Position numbers and translations under genes: made by a program | Assembly: GCF_021245985.1 (NCBI RefSeq) | Contig: NZ_JAJQXA010000003.1 | Location: forward strand, 372,001 to 436,000 | Source: Flavobacterium soyae | GTDB lineage: Bacteria > Bacteroidota > Bacteroidia > Flavobacteriales > Flavobacteriaceae | Direction: 5' to 3' | Length of the DNA: 64,000 bases | The notes under the pieces: model-generated | The model's input: the letters and a program-made list of their open reading frames with translations, nothing else | What the model was told of the DNA's origin: nothing | Databases searched by the model: none | Shown here: one piece after another, positions 39,301 through 47,400 of the stretch | Numbering within the stretch: position 1 is the stretch's first letter | How the letters are laid out: every line of letters starts with the position of its first letter

Positions 39301-39975
39301 TTTTGGTGCAAATTGCTGCACTTTTGGTCCTTTTACAAAAGCAACGTTGTCTTTGTAAGCAGAAACAATATCGTTAGGATTTTCCTGTGATGTTTTTTTA
39401 ATTAATTTGAAAAGAGAAGTTTCTTTTTCTTCGCCATCGATTACAAATGTTCCGTTGAAAATTTTGTGACGGCAGTGTTCTGAATTGGCCTGAGAGAAAG
39501 CGAAAATTTCAGAATCTGTTAACTTTCTTCCTAGCTTAGCTGCAAGATTATTTAAGTAATCTACCTCTTCTTCGCTTAAAGCTAAACCTTCTGCTTTATT
39601 ATAAGCAGCAATATCATCAATTTCCAGAATTGGTTCCGGTTGAATGTTGATAGTGAAAATCTCCTGATCTAATTGATTGAATTTTTGAAAAAGCATTGGG
39701 TCAAAACCAGTAAAATCTTCTGCTGCCGGATGAAATTCTTCAATTCTGATAATGCCCGAAATACCCATGTTTTGAGTGATTTCTACAGCATTTGTACTCC
39801 ATGGAGTAATCATAGTGGCACGTGGACCAACAAAAAAATCCGTCAGTACGGATTTTTCGATCTTATTCGCGTCGGCAAAAAGCCAGTTTAATTTTGAAAT
39901 GTCTTGAGCTGAAATTTCGTTTTGCGTTTGTACGGCAAAAACAGTTTTGCTTTGGTTTTCAAAGAAATGGATCAT
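36304..39975 (-). CDS. purL: Phosphoribosylformylglycinamidine synthase (single-chain PurL)
   Basis: Purine biosynthesis enzyme converting FGAR and glutamine to FGAM with ATP, 1223 residues. It contains the N-terminal linker, two AIRS-like ATP domains (LKAETHNFPTTVEPFNGAAT, QAGGIGYG) and a C-terminal class-I glutaminase (VGICNGCQLFMEL for the Cys nucleophile; HGEGKF for His). ATG at 39975 (MIHFFENQSK) is preferred to one 24 codons upstream. Three dispersed repeats are captured in frame: KSFDSAQDD (39064-39090), ETLDLGLWTLD (37222-37254) and VISSGVK (37051-37071). All lie in linkers or surface loops, and the reading frame is intact. Confidence 0.96.
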   Translation of the reverse strand: MIHFFENQSKTVFAVQTQNEISAQDISKLNWLFADANKIEKSVLTDFFVGPRATMITPWSTNAVEITQNMGISGIIRIEEFHPAAEDFTGFDPMLFQKFNQLDQEIFTINIQPEPILEIDDIAAYNKAEGLALSEEEVDYLNNLAAKLGRKLTDSEIFAFSQANSEHCRHKIFNGTFVIDGEEKETSLFKLIKKTSQENPNDIVSAYKDNVAFVKGPKVQQFAPKSADKPDFYEIKEFDSVISLKAETHNFPTTVEPFNGAATGSGGEIRDRLAGGQGSLPLAGTAVYMTSYSRLKSFDSAQDDRTWENAMEERKWLYQTPMDILIKASNGASDFGNKFGQPLITGSVLTFEHSENDRKIGYDKVIMQAGGIGYGKLDQSIKKKPQEGDKIVILGGENYRIGMGGAAVSSADTGAFGSGIELNAIQRSNPEMQKRAANAIRGLVESDNNPIVSIHDHGAGGHLNCLSELVEETGGLIDLDKLPVGDPTLSAKEIIGNESQERMGLVIGQKDIDTLQRIADRERSPMYQVGDVTGDHRFTFESKSNGSKPMDYALEDFFGSSPKTVMTDKTIDRKYADVAYNAADFESYLKNVLRLEAVASKDWLTNKVDRCVGGKVAKQQNAGPLQLPLNNVGVMALDYLGKEGIATSIGHAPIAALIDPVAGSRNAIAESLSNIVWAPIKDGLKGISLSANWMWACKNEGEDARLYAAVEGCSDFAIELGINIPTGKDSLSMKQKYPNDEVIAPGTVIISAGGNCTDIRKVVEPVLQKNGDSIYYINLSQDDFKLGGSSFAQIRNTIGNETSTIKDASFFKNAFNTIQELIGESQILAGHDIGSGGLITTLLELCFADVNLGAKIDFNAFAEKDLLKILFAENIGIVFQAKSDAAVEAKLNANNIEFFKLGKATTTETLDLGLWTLDIPTYRDIWFETSYLLDQKQSKNGRAQARFENYKNQVLNYTFPAHFTGKAPVISSGVKRPKAAIIREKGSNSEREMANAMYLAGFDVKDVHMTDLISGRETLEDIQFIGAVGGFSNSDVLGSAKGWAGAFLYNEKAKTALDKFFKREDTLSVGICNGCQLFMELEVINPEHEVHGKMHHNESQKHESIFTSVTVQENNSVMLSTLAGSTLGVWVSHGEGKFKLPYSEDQYNIVSKYAYEGYPANPNGSDYNTAMMCDKTGRHLVMMPHIERSTFQWNWAHYPKDRNDEVTPWHEAFVNARKWIEKN
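37051..37071. repeat. In-frame repeat inside purL (VISSGVK)
   Basis: CTTGACTCCGCTCGAGATGA plus a final C; read on the minus strand it is GTCATCTCGAGCGGAGTCAA, a half of the TCATCCTGAGCGGAGTCGAA palindrome family, and encodes VISSGVK just before RPKAAIIREKGSNSE. Confidence 0.8.
37222..37254. repeat. In-frame repeat inside purL (ETLDLGLWTLD)
   Basis: Repeated GTCTAAAGTCCAAAGTCCAA words of a type widespread in Bacteroidota intergenic DNA, here translated as ETLDLGLWTLD between the second ATP domain and TYRDIWFETSYLLDQKQS. Confidence 0.78.
39064..39090. repeat. In-frame repeat inside purL (KSFDSAQDD)
   Basis: GTCATCCTGAGCGGAGTCGA then AGGACTT; on the coding strand it gives KSFDSAQDD, between TSYSRL and RTWENAMEERKWL, where other PurL proteins have a short variable loop. 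Confidence 0.85.
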
Positions 39976-40083
39976 TGTGATGTGTAGTTTGTTGTATTGA
40001 GCTGCAAATTTAATGTAAATAAATAGTAAGCGCAAATTTGATAACAAACTCTTTTAAAAAAAGATGGGTATTTTTTACCATGT

Positions 40084-40365
40084 GTAGAGGCGCACAGCAT
40101 TGCGTCTTCTGGTATGTAAGGTTTTCTTGAAAAAGGAAAGTGTTTTAATCTCGCAAAGTCGCTAAGACGCAAAGTTTTTTATTTCACGCAGATTTAGCAG
40201 ATTGTGCAGATTTAATTTGTTTGAGTTATTAATAAATCTATGTCAATGTTCAGTAGAGGCGCACAGCAGTGCGTCTTCTCGTATGCAAAGTTTTTTTGTT
40301 TCACGCAGATTCAGCAGATTGAGCAGATTTTTTTGGGTAGAGTTATTAATAAATCTGTGTCAATA
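40084..40365. repeat. Tandem duplication of a 169-bp repeat
   Basis: GTAGAGGCGCACAGCATTGC (40084) recurs as GTAGAGGCGCACAGCAGTGC (40253). Each is followed by TTTCACGCAGATT-type words and AGTTATTAATAAATCTRTGT. The 443 bases between purL and the endonuclease gene contain no ORF. Confidence 0.78.
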
Positions 40366-40418
40366 TTTATTAAAATTTTAATCTGCTTTATCCGCCAAAT
40401 CTGTGTGAACAAAAATAT

Positions 40419-42260
40419 TTAGTTGATTACTATCTTTTTAATTATAGTTTTTGAATCTCTTGTAATTTTAGCAATATAAATCCCGCTTGAAAGATGACTT
40501 ACTGAAATTACAGAATCTGTTGTGTTTTGTTTTTCGAAAACTTTTTGTCCTGAAAACGAGAGGATTTCTATCGAATAAGGAGAATCTGAATTGCCTAAAC
40601 CGATATTGAAGTTTCCGTCAGAAGGATTTGGGAAAACAACAATTTCATCTGAAAGTTCCACAACTTCTTCGATTGGCTGTGCCATTTTGCTTGCCAAATT
40701 GTTACAGGTATCTTGTGCGTAAGAATCCCATTGTGAGCTTAGATTGAAAGTTGTACTTGGAGAAGTTACTGTTGATTTTCTTCTTAAAGTAATATCAATA
40801 GCAAAATTAGCAGTTCCGCCATTAAAAGTTCCGATGATATCAATTAGAACTCCGTTTTTGAATAAACCTACAGCATCATTTCCGTTAAAAGTTAATTCTG
40901 TTGCGGTTGTAGAAATGTTAGCTGAACCTGGAGAGAAACAAGTTGAAGAAATAGAACTGTTTACAATTACAAATTTACTTCCTGTTGCCAATGTACCGCT
41001 TAAAGCCAAACCGGTACTCCATGAACCAGCACCATTGGTTTGTTTTTTTATAGTGTAAGCAGATAAACTAACAGAGCTTCCTGTATTGTTTGCAATTTCT
41101 AAAGCTTTGTTATTTCCAGAACCTTCAATGTATTCAGAGAAAAGCAAATCTGTTGCAGTTCCTGTTCCGCTGCTGCTGGTTGTTACCGAAATTGTATTGC
41201 TTGAGGCAGAAGTATTTCCGGCTGCATCTTTTGCTTTTACATAAATAGAATAAGCTGTAGAAGCTGTTAAACCTGTAATCGTAGCTGTAACTCCTGATAC
41301 AGTTGTTTTTAAAACACTGTTTGCATAAACATCATAACCCGTAACAGCTACATTATCTGTAGAGGCATTCCACGAAAGTGAAATTGAAGTTGCTGTTTTT
41401 GAAGTCGAAGCTAAACTTGTTGGAGTAGTTGGTGCCTGAGTATCTCCAGATGGAGTTCCGCCCCAAATTTGATTTACATATTCTGGATGATCGATATACG
41501 GATTTCTGTTATTTTGACGCGCATAAATAGCATTATTTCTTGCAATTTCTCTTGAACTTACAGGATCTTGCGCATGCCATGCCAAAAGGAGGTTTAAGAA
41601 AGCCGTAGTGAAAACTTTATTACTTGAACCATCAAACATTGCATAAGAATATCCGGCAACGGTATTCTCATATCTTGTTGCAAAATAAAAATACATTCTG
41701 GCAATATCCCCTTTAAAGGCATTGATAGGTTCAAAAACGGTTCCTGAATATCCAGATACAGAACTTGATCCTAATTTTCCTCCATTTTGTGAAGTATAAG
41801 TTGCTGAACTTACAGTTCCATGTGGATAGTTTGAACGCACTCCGTTTACTTTTCCATCCGTTGGAGTTATGAAATGCGCATCAGAAACCATTGGTGACTG
41901 CTCATTAAAAACAGACTGCGGAATAATATGTTCTCTATTGTAGCAATCGCCTTCAACAGAATAACTTCCGCATCGTTGTGTACTTCCTGTGCTGTAATTA
42001 TAAGGATCTGTTCCTGATGGATTTTCAGAATACATGTCTAATACAGTTCCATCATTTTCGTAAAAATTGTCGACGTCTGATGTTTGGTAAGTAGTATATA
42101 AACCAGCATATCCGTTATCAGTATGACCTTTAATAATGTTGTACAATTGCGTTTTTAAAGTATAACCTGTTCCGGTTGCGGTATTGTAATAACCGGAAGG
42201 AATTTGGGCAAAGCCAATTGTAACGAATAGCAATAAGAGCAAAAAGTAGTTTTTTTTCAT
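40419..42260 (-). CDS. Secreted endonuclease I with FN3, lamin-tail and T9SS sorting domains
   Basis: A 613-residue exported nuclease. Signal peptide 1-18 (MKKNYFLLLLLFVTIGFA). Residues 20-270 are the EndA/endonuclease I domain, with the catalytic CYNREHIIPQS (Arg109, Glu110, His111) and the YFYFATRYE region. Residues about 275-365 are a fibronectin type III domain, about 370-510 a lamin-tail domain (ATDLLFSEYIEGSGNNKALE), and the last 75 a type IX secretion sorting domain (VVFPNPSDGNFNIGL, GIYIAKI). It should be secreted to degrade extracellular DNA or RNA. Confidence 0.92.
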   Translation of the reverse strand: MKKNYFLLLLLFVTIGFAQIPSGYYNTATGTGYTLKTQLYNIIKGHTDNGYAGLYTTYQTSDVDNFYENDGTVLDMYSENPSGTDPYNYSTGSTQRCGSYSVEGDCYNREHIIPQSVFNEQSPMVSDAHFITPTDGKVNGVRSNYPHGTVSSATYTSQNGGKLGSSSVSGYSGTVFEPINAFKGDIARMYFYFATRYENTVAGYSYAMFDGSSNKVFTTAFLNLLLAWHAQDPVSSREIARNNAIYARQNNRNPYIDHPEYVNQIWGGTPSGDTQAPTTPTSLASTSKTATSISLSWNASTDNVAVTGYDVYANSVLKTTVSGVTATITGLTASTAYSIYVKAKDAAGNTSASSNTISVTTSSSGTGTATDLLFSEYIEGSGNNKALEIANNTGSSVSLSAYTIKKQTNGAGSWSTGLALSGTLATGSKFVIVNSSISSTCFSPGSANISTTATELTFNGNDAVGLFKNGVLIDIIGTFNGGTANFAIDITLRRKSTVTSPSTTFNLSSQWDSYAQDTCNNLASKMAQPIEEVVELSDEIVVFPNPSDGNFNIGLGNSDSPYSIEILSFSGQKVFEKQNTTDSVISVSHLSSGIYIAKITRDSKTIIKKIVIN

Positions 42261-42417
42261 AAAAATAGGGGTTTAAAGTTTGATTGTAATACTGCTTTAA
42301 GAATCTGAATTTTAGAAACTTAAAATCAATATTGTAGCAAATTTATTATTTTTATGAATACGATACGTTAAGCGATGTTTAATTTTAAGGTATATTTTCT
42401 TACGGCAACTTTTTTAT

Positions 42418-42442
42418 TCATATAAGTGATATAAGTTCATTT
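42418..42442. repeat. Solo arm of the AACCATATAAGT element
   Basis: CATATAAGTGATATAAGTTC matches the left terminal arm at 9312-9338; no partner arm is nearby. Confidence 0.7.
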
Positions 42443-42487
42443 AAAATAAAGTTAGAATATAGACTATATAGAAACTTATAATTTTTT

Positions 42488-43996
42488 TTACTTCGGAAAA
42501 TCTTTGCTTTGATAAGCACCCAGATCTGGAGGAGAAGTTCTTACAGCTCCTAAAATGTCTAACGGAATTATATACGCCGGATTCCCTTTCGCGAAAGCGG
42601 CAGAAGTTTTATCAATATTCAGCTGGTTTTTAGAAACATTATAATACTTCGGGTTTTCGTTTAGAATAATATTATTATAATGTTCCGTATCTGTTTTAAA
42701 TTGATAATCAGGATTTGTTGTGCTTCCAAATTTCAAAAGACAATTATTTAGCTGATAAACAAAAGCAGCGTTTGTGTTTTTTGCTAAATTGAATTCATTT
42801 GTGCTGGAGCCGTAAATAATGCAATTGTTAAAAGCGGCCTGTGTCAACGGATTCGTTTCCGGGGATGCTCCGGCTAGACTATTACTTAAAGTAACAGCAA
42901 AATGAGAACTATTTTGCCAGTTATTGTTGAAAGTACAATGTGTAAAACTATAATTTCCGCCATAAACACAAGATAAACCTGCAATTCCGGCATAATTAAT
43001 CACGATGTTTTCACCGTTTATGTGAGCATTTTGCGCCAGGATTCCATACTCTACGCAGTTGTAAATCTGTGTGTTTTTAATTTCAATTGCATTTAACGGA
43101 TTTTTAAAATCTAAGCCAATAACAGCATTTTTTAAAGTTAAATGATTGATAGAGTGGTTTGTACTTCCGTTAGCAAAAATAACGGATTTCCATTGTCCGG
43201 GAATATCAGAATAAAGGGATTCTAAACGATCGCCTTCAAAAATAACTTCATTTTCTAGTTTCTCGGTAGTTGAAGCAGTTCCGTTAATTTGAAGGGTAGC
43301 TTTATCGCCAACATACAAACCAGAATTGGCATGAAAATGAACCCTGGTCCCGGTTTCAAAAGTTACGGTTTTATTTTCTGGAACTCCGGCATAACCATAA
43401 ATAACATAAGGTTTTTGTTTAGTAAAAATTAATTCATTTCCGTTTTCAGGATCATTTTCGTCCAGATAAAATCCGTCGACATCTTTGCCTTCAATCTGGA
43501 TTTTTTCTTTTGTTCCGTCGGCATTTTGTTTTGGAAATAAAAATACAGCATCCTGAATTAAAGTTACCAAAGCCACTTCCTGAAGATTGGCACCGCTGTC
43601 AAACTGAATTTCATCGGTATATAAAAAATCAGTAGGATTTGCATCTGTAATATCTGCCGTAGTTTCTATAAAAATGTAAAGGCTGTCTTTTGCTAAAAGC
43701 GTAACATCTTTAAAAATCTTTCCGTTGCTGCCGCTCATTCCGTCAACCGTCATTCGGTATTTTGAATTAAGTCCTTTTTTAAGCTGTACAATCGGTATGG
43801 AAATATCATTTTTACTTCGGTTGTAAACCTTAAGCTGATACGTGCTTGAACCAATGTTTTTAAAAACAGTATCCAAATAAACGGTGTCTTTTGAAAACTT
43901 TAAATCTCCGGTACTGGCAACGGTATCAAAATCAGTTCGGCAGGAACTAAAAGCTAAAATTATTCCGAAAATAAAGAGTACAAAGTATTGACGCAT
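42488..43996 (-). CDS. Surface lipoprotein with a right-handed beta-helix
   Basis: A 502-residue envelope lipoprotein (signal MRQYFVLFIFGIILAFSSC, lipid Cys19). Residues 30-130 form an Ig-like domain (DTVFKNIGSSTYQLKVYNRS). Residues about 210-460 have the repeat pattern of a parallel beta-helix (NHSINHLTLKNAVIGLDF, IKNTQIYNC, INYAGIAGL), ending in a DLGAYQ motif typical of choice-of-anchor Q proteins. It may bind or cleave a polysaccharide; no catalytic residues are evident. Confidence 0.82.
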   Translation of the reverse strand: MRQYFVLFIFGIILAFSSCRTDFDTVASTGDLKFSKDTVYLDTVFKNIGSSTYQLKVYNRSKNDISIPIVQLKKGLNSKYRMTVDGMSGSNGKIFKDVTLLAKDSLYIFIETTADITDANPTDFLYTDEIQFDSGANLQEVALVTLIQDAVFLFPKQNADGTKEKIQIEGKDVDGFYLDENDPENGNELIFTKQKPYVIYGYAGVPENKTVTFETGTRVHFHANSGLYVGDKATLQINGTASTTEKLENEVIFEGDRLESLYSDIPGQWKSVIFANGSTNHSINHLTLKNAVIGLDFKNPLNAIEIKNTQIYNCVEYGILAQNAHINGENIVINYAGIAGLSCVYGGNYSFTHCTFNNNWQNSSHFAVTLSNSLAGASPETNPLTQAAFNNCIIYGSSTNEFNLAKNTNAAFVYQLNNCLLKFGSTTNPDYQFKTDTEHYNNIILNENPKYYNVSKNQLNIDKTSAAFAKGNPAYIIPLDILGAVRTSPPDLGAYQSKDFPK

Positions 43997-44007
43997 ATTT
44001 GTTTTGT

Positions 44008-44178
44008 TTTTGCCACAGATTAAAAGGATTAAAAAGATTTTTTTTCGCCACGAATTTCACAAATTTCCGCGAATTTTAATTTTTTGAAAATTTGTGCAAT
44101 TACTTCGTCTGTCCCTTCTATCAGGTCGCAGCGGTATATTTTTAAATCCTTTTAATCTGTGTAATCTGTGGCAAAAAA
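44008..44178. repeat. GCCACAGATTAAAAGGATT element
   Basis: TTTTTGCCACAGATTAAAAG at 44008 and the complementary AATCTGTGGCAAAAA ending near 44177 enclose a CCACGAATTTCACAAATT repeat and a non-repeat core. It fills the 330 bases between the beta-helix gene and the thioesterase. Confidence 0.75.
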
Positions 44179-44326
44179 AAACTTCCAGCCAAAGATTGAT
44201 GTTTGATTGTTTTTGTAAAAATAACAAAAAACTTACATGTTTGAAGTTGAATTTTAATTTTAAAATGGGATTTTCGAATTTGTATCTCATCTTTTCTTTA
44301 ATTTTACGATTTTAAAGTCCATTTTA

Positions 44327-44758
44327 ATGAATTATACTAAAGAACAGATTATAGCGTACTGCAATGAGTTTTCTAAAAACACTTTGATGGAAACGCTAAA
44401 AATCGAATATATCGACGCTGGAGAAGATTTTTTAACTGCAAAAATGCCTGTAAATCCAAGTGTTCACCAGCCAATGGGCTTATTACATGGCGGAGCTTCT
44501 GCAGCTTTGGCAGAAAGTGTTGGAAGTGCCGCTTCACACTTTTTTATTAATGCAAAAGAACAAGAAGTTCGCGGTATCGAAATCTCGGCAAACCATTTAA
44601 AAAGTATTCGTGAAGGCGTAGTTTTTGGCACAGCCAGAATTATTCATAAAGGAAAAAGTCTTCATCTTTGGGAAATTAAAATTACGGATGAAGCCGGGAA
44701 TTTGATTTCGCTTTGCAAGCTTACAAATATTGTTTTAGAGAAAAAGAAAACAGAATAA
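44327..44758 (+). CDS. Hotdog-fold acyl-CoA thioesterase, probably DHNA-CoA thioesterase
   Basis: A 143-residue PaaI/MenI-type hotdog thioesterase. MPVNPSVHQPMGLLHGGASAAL (its HGG near residues 51-53) and the AESVGSAAS helix carrying the catalytic Glu are typical, as is GIEISANHLKSIREG. The isochorismate synthase gene starts 5 bases downstream, which points to menaquinone synthesis (hydrolysis of 1,4-dihydroxy-2-naphthoyl-CoA). The specific substrate rests on that context. Confidence 0.87.
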   Translation: MNYTKEQIIAYCNEFSKNTLMETLKIEYIDAGEDFLTAKMPVNPSVHQPMGLLHGGASAALAESVGSAASHFFINAKEQEVRGIEISANHLKSIREGVVFGTARIIHKGKSLHLWEIKITDEAGNLISLCKLTNIVLEKKKTE

Positions 44759-44763
44759 GGAGC

Positions 44764-45828
44764 ATGAATAATTTTTTCTCAAAAACAAAACAACATTACA
44801 ATCAAAACTTACCTTTTGTAATTTATTCTAAACCTAATATTTCAAGTGTTTTTGGGCTTTTACAGCAAAATGATACTTTACATAAAATTACGGATTACAG
44901 TGAAAAAGGATTTGTTTTTGCTTCTTTTGATGAAAAACAACTTGTTTTAATTCCAGAAAATGAATCAGAAATTATTAGTGCTGTCAAGGAAATTACTGCA
45001 TTTGAAGCAACTGAAATTGATGATCTGAATTTTGATGCAGAGGCTAAAATTAAATACGAAAATTTAGTTTCAAAAGGAATCGAGGCCATTAAAAAAGAAG
45101 AATTCAAAAAAGTAGTTTTATCAAGAAGTGAAAAAGTAAATTTATCTGAATTTGATTTTGTTGAAACTTTCCAGTATTTGGTTCAATTATATCCTACGAC
45201 TTTTTGTTATTGTTTTTTTCATCCTAAAATTGGACTTTGGATGGGGGCAACGCCGGAACAACTGCTAAAAGCAAACGGGAATGCTTTTGAGACAACAGCT
45301 TTGGCAGGAACGCAAAAAGCAAATTTAGAAACCGAAATTCACTGGGGACAAAAAGAAAAAGACGAACAGCAATATGTTACTGATTTCATTGTAAAACGTT
45401 TACGAGAAGTTGCCAATTCGGTTGTAGTCACAGAACCGTATAGTTTAAAAGCCGGATCGATCTGGCATATTAAAACGGATATTTCGGGAGTTTTAAACGA
45501 GAATTCAACGTTGGAAGAAGTTATTGATACACTTCATCCAACTCCTGCAGTCTGCGGATTACCAAAGAAAAAAGCAAAAGCTTTTATTATTGAAAATGAA
45601 AATTACGACAGAACTTTTTATACGGGTTTTCTGGGCGAATTAAACAGCAGTTTTGCGGGCAGTAAAATAAGTTCTGATTTATTTGTAAATTTACGAAGCA
45701 TGCAGATTCAGGATGACACAGCGATTTTATATATGGGATGTGGTATTACAAGAGAAAGTATTCCCGAAAAAGAATGGGTGGAAAGTGTCAATAAATCAAT
45801 GACGATGAAGAAAGTTTTAAAAAAATAG
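44764..45828 (+). CDS. menF: Isochorismate synthase
   Basis: A 354-residue chorismate-binding enzyme making isochorismate, the entry to menaquinone synthesis. Conserved regions: KKVVLSRSEKV, GLWMGATPEQLLK, TTALAGTQ, KDEQQYVTDFIV, LHPTPAVCGLPK and YTGFLGE. ATG at 44764 is taken; an upstream ATG would run through the thioesterase gene. The 5-base gap to the preceding thioesterase indicates an operon. Confidence 0.92.
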   Translation: MNNFFSKTKQHYNQNLPFVIYSKPNISSVFGLLQQNDTLHKITDYSEKGFVFASFDEKQLVLIPENESEIISAVKEITAFEATEIDDLNFDAEAKIKYENLVSKGIEAIKKEEFKKVVLSRSEKVNLSEFDFVETFQYLVQLYPTTFCYCFFHPKIGLWMGATPEQLLKANGNAFETTALAGTQKANLETEIHWGQKEKDEQQYVTDFIVKRLREVANSVVVTEPYSLKAGSIWHIKTDISGVLNENSTLEEVIDTLHPTPAVCGLPKKKAKAFIIENENYDRTFYTGFLGELNSSFAGSKISSDLFVNLRSMQIQDDTAILYMGCGITRESIPEKEWVESVNKSMTMKKVLKK

Positions 45829-45841
45829 TTTCAAGTTTAAA

Positions 45842-45890
45842 GTTTCAGGTTTCACGTTCTGTGGAAAACTTGAAACATGAAACCTGAAAC
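45842..45890. repeat. GTTTCAGGTTTCA inverted repeat
   Basis: GTTTCAGGTTTCA (45842-45854) and TGAAACCTGAAAC (45878-45890) are perfect 13-base complements between menF and bshB1. Similar words occur at 30652-30700 and 63430-63493. Confidence 0.75.
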
Positions 45891-45912
45891 AAAAACAAAC
45901 AAAAAAACAAAA

Positions 45913-46629
45913 ATGAAATTAGACATATTAGCCTTTGGCGCGCATCCGGATGATGTAGAATTAGGTTGTGCCGGAACAATTTTAAAAGAAGTTTCTCTTG
46001 GGAAAAAAGTTGGTATTGTAGATTTAACACGCGGCGAACTAGGAACGCGCGGAACTGCCGAAACCAGGGATGAAGAAGCAAAAGCGGCAGCAAAGATTTT
46101 AGGTGTTTTGGTTCGTGAGAATTTAGGCTTACGTGACGGATTTTTCATGAATGACGAAAAACATCAATTGGAAGTCATCAAAATGATTCGAAAATACAAA
46201 CCGGAAATTGTATTATGCAACGCAATTGATGATCGCCATATTGATCACGGAAAAGGCAGTAAATTAGTTTCTGATGCCTGCTTTTTATCGGGATTGATAA
46301 AAATTGAAACTTCAATAGATGGAGAAAAACAAGAGGCCTGGAGACCAAAATTGGTGTATCATTATATTCAATGGAAAAACATTACTCCAGATTTTGTAGT
46401 GGATATTACGGGTTTTGAGAAGAAAAAGGTTGAAGCGATTTCTGCTTATAAAACACAATTTTATGATCCGAATTCGAAGGAACCTGCAACACCAATTACA
46501 AGTAAAAACTTCTTTGAAAGCTTGAATTATCGTGCACAGGACTTAGGAAGACTGGTTGGAAAAGATTTTGCTGAAGGTTTTACTGTTGAAAGATGTTTGG
46601 CAGTCAATAGCTTAGAAGATTTGATGTAA
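45913..46629 (+). CDS. bshB1: Bacillithiol biosynthesis deacetylase BshB1
   Basis: A 238-residue zinc-dependent PIG-L deacetylase that removes acetyl from GlcNAc-malate in bacillithiol synthesis. The zinc motif AHPDDVE is near residues 9-15 with a later His in DDRHIDHGKG; DLTRGELGTRGTAETRDEEA is characteristic of BshB1. ATG at 45913 begins directly before LDILAFGAHPDD; an upstream ATG lies in repeat DNA. Bacillithiol use fits a member of the Bacteroidota. Confidence 0.93.
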   Translation: MKLDILAFGAHPDDVELGCAGTILKEVSLGKKVGIVDLTRGELGTRGTAETRDEEAKAAAKILGVLVRENLGLRDGFFMNDEKHQLEVIKMIRKYKPEIVLCNAIDDRHIDHGKGSKLVSDACFLSGLIKIETSIDGEKQEAWRPKLVYHYIQWKNITPDFVVDITGFEKKKVEAISAYKTQFYDPNSKEPATPITSKNFFESLNYRAQDLGRLVGKDFAEGFTVERCLAVNSLEDLM

Positions 46630-46694
46630 ATTTTTCATTTTTTTCTTTGTAGAAGTAAACCTTTGTTATATATTTGCACTCGCTAAGCAAAAAT

Positions 46695-46769
46695 GGTGGT
46701 TGTAGCTCAGCTGGTTAGAGTAGCGGTTTGTGGTGCCGCGGGTCGCCGGTTCGAACCCGGTCAGCCACC
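46695..46769 (+). tRNA. tRNA-His(GTG)
   Basis: A full cloverleaf: 8-bp acceptor including the His-specific G-1:C73 pair (GGTGGTTG with CAGCCACC), D-arm AGCTCAGCTGGTTAGAGT, anticodon arm GCGGT-TTGTGGT-GCCGC (anticodon GTG) and T-arm GCCGG-TTCGAAC-CCGGT. CCA is not fully encoded. TATATTTGCACTCG just upstream is a strong promoter box, and a terminator follows. Confidence 0.97.
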
Positions 46770-46778
46770 CATAAATTT

Positions 46779-46804
46779 AAAGCCTTGAAGAAATTCAAGG
46801 CTTT
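46779..46804 (+). terminator. Terminator after tRNA-His
   Basis: AAAGCCTTGAA and TTCAAGGCTTT (11 bp, 4-base loop), followed by T7. Confidence 0.92.
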
Positions 46805-46826
46805 TTTTGTGCGTTTAATTTTTTTG

Positions 46827-47326
46827 AACCATATAAGTTATGTAAGGTCATTTTAGATTAGGCTTGGATTATGGTAACTAATAAGTTTAAAAAGGGGAAA
46901 GCTCAATATTCCTTACAGCTCAAATTTTACTGTATTTCAAATATAACCCACGATTTCAACCGTGGGACGCTCGGGGATACATATTGTGATATATGCGCTA
47001 TGATATTGCGTGTGTGATATACGTTGCGCTCCAGCGGTTTCAACCGCTGGTTATGTTTTCAATATGGCTGTAATTGTATTTGTTTCAAAATTCCTTATTT
47101 CCTAAATTTTATCGTATTTCAAATATAGCCCACGGTTTCAACCGAGGGACGTTCGGGATATGAGTATTATAATATGCGTTGTGAGATATTGCATTTGTGA
47201 TATACGTTACGCTCCCAGCGGTTTCAACCGCTGGCTATGTCCCCTAATCCTAATATGATCTATAATGATTTTGCATTTAAATAACTGCCAAGAAATCTAA
47301 AATGACCTTACATAACTTATATGGTT
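46827..47326. mobile_element. 500-bp non-coding element with perfect 33-bp terminal inverted repeats
   Basis: AACCATATAAGTTATGTAAG... (46827-46859) is the exact complement of 47294-47326. Inside are two tandem copies of a 125-bp unit (46933-47055 and 47115-47240). Each starts with a CCCACG-N-TTTCAACCGTGGG-type hairpin and ends with an AGCGGTTTCAACCGCTGG hairpin. There is no ORF. It looks like a MITE that has captured REP-like units. Its arms match those at 9312-9554. Confidence 0.82.
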
Positions 47327-47400
47327 TTAAAAAAAAAGCAAAAAAAAGCATGACGGTTAAATCATGCTTTAGGGGTTATTATATTTGGCTTATTGTGTTT

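Noticed and set aside
36304..39975. purL as a frameshifted or hybrid gene because of odd segments
   Set aside because: The frame is open throughout and all domains and catalytic motifs are intact; the odd segments are short in-frame repeats.
46933..47240. Y RNA or tRNA-like units in the 500-bp element
   Set aside because: The hairpins have TTTCAA loops typical of REP-like repeats; no T-loop, D-loop or CTTCG box is present.
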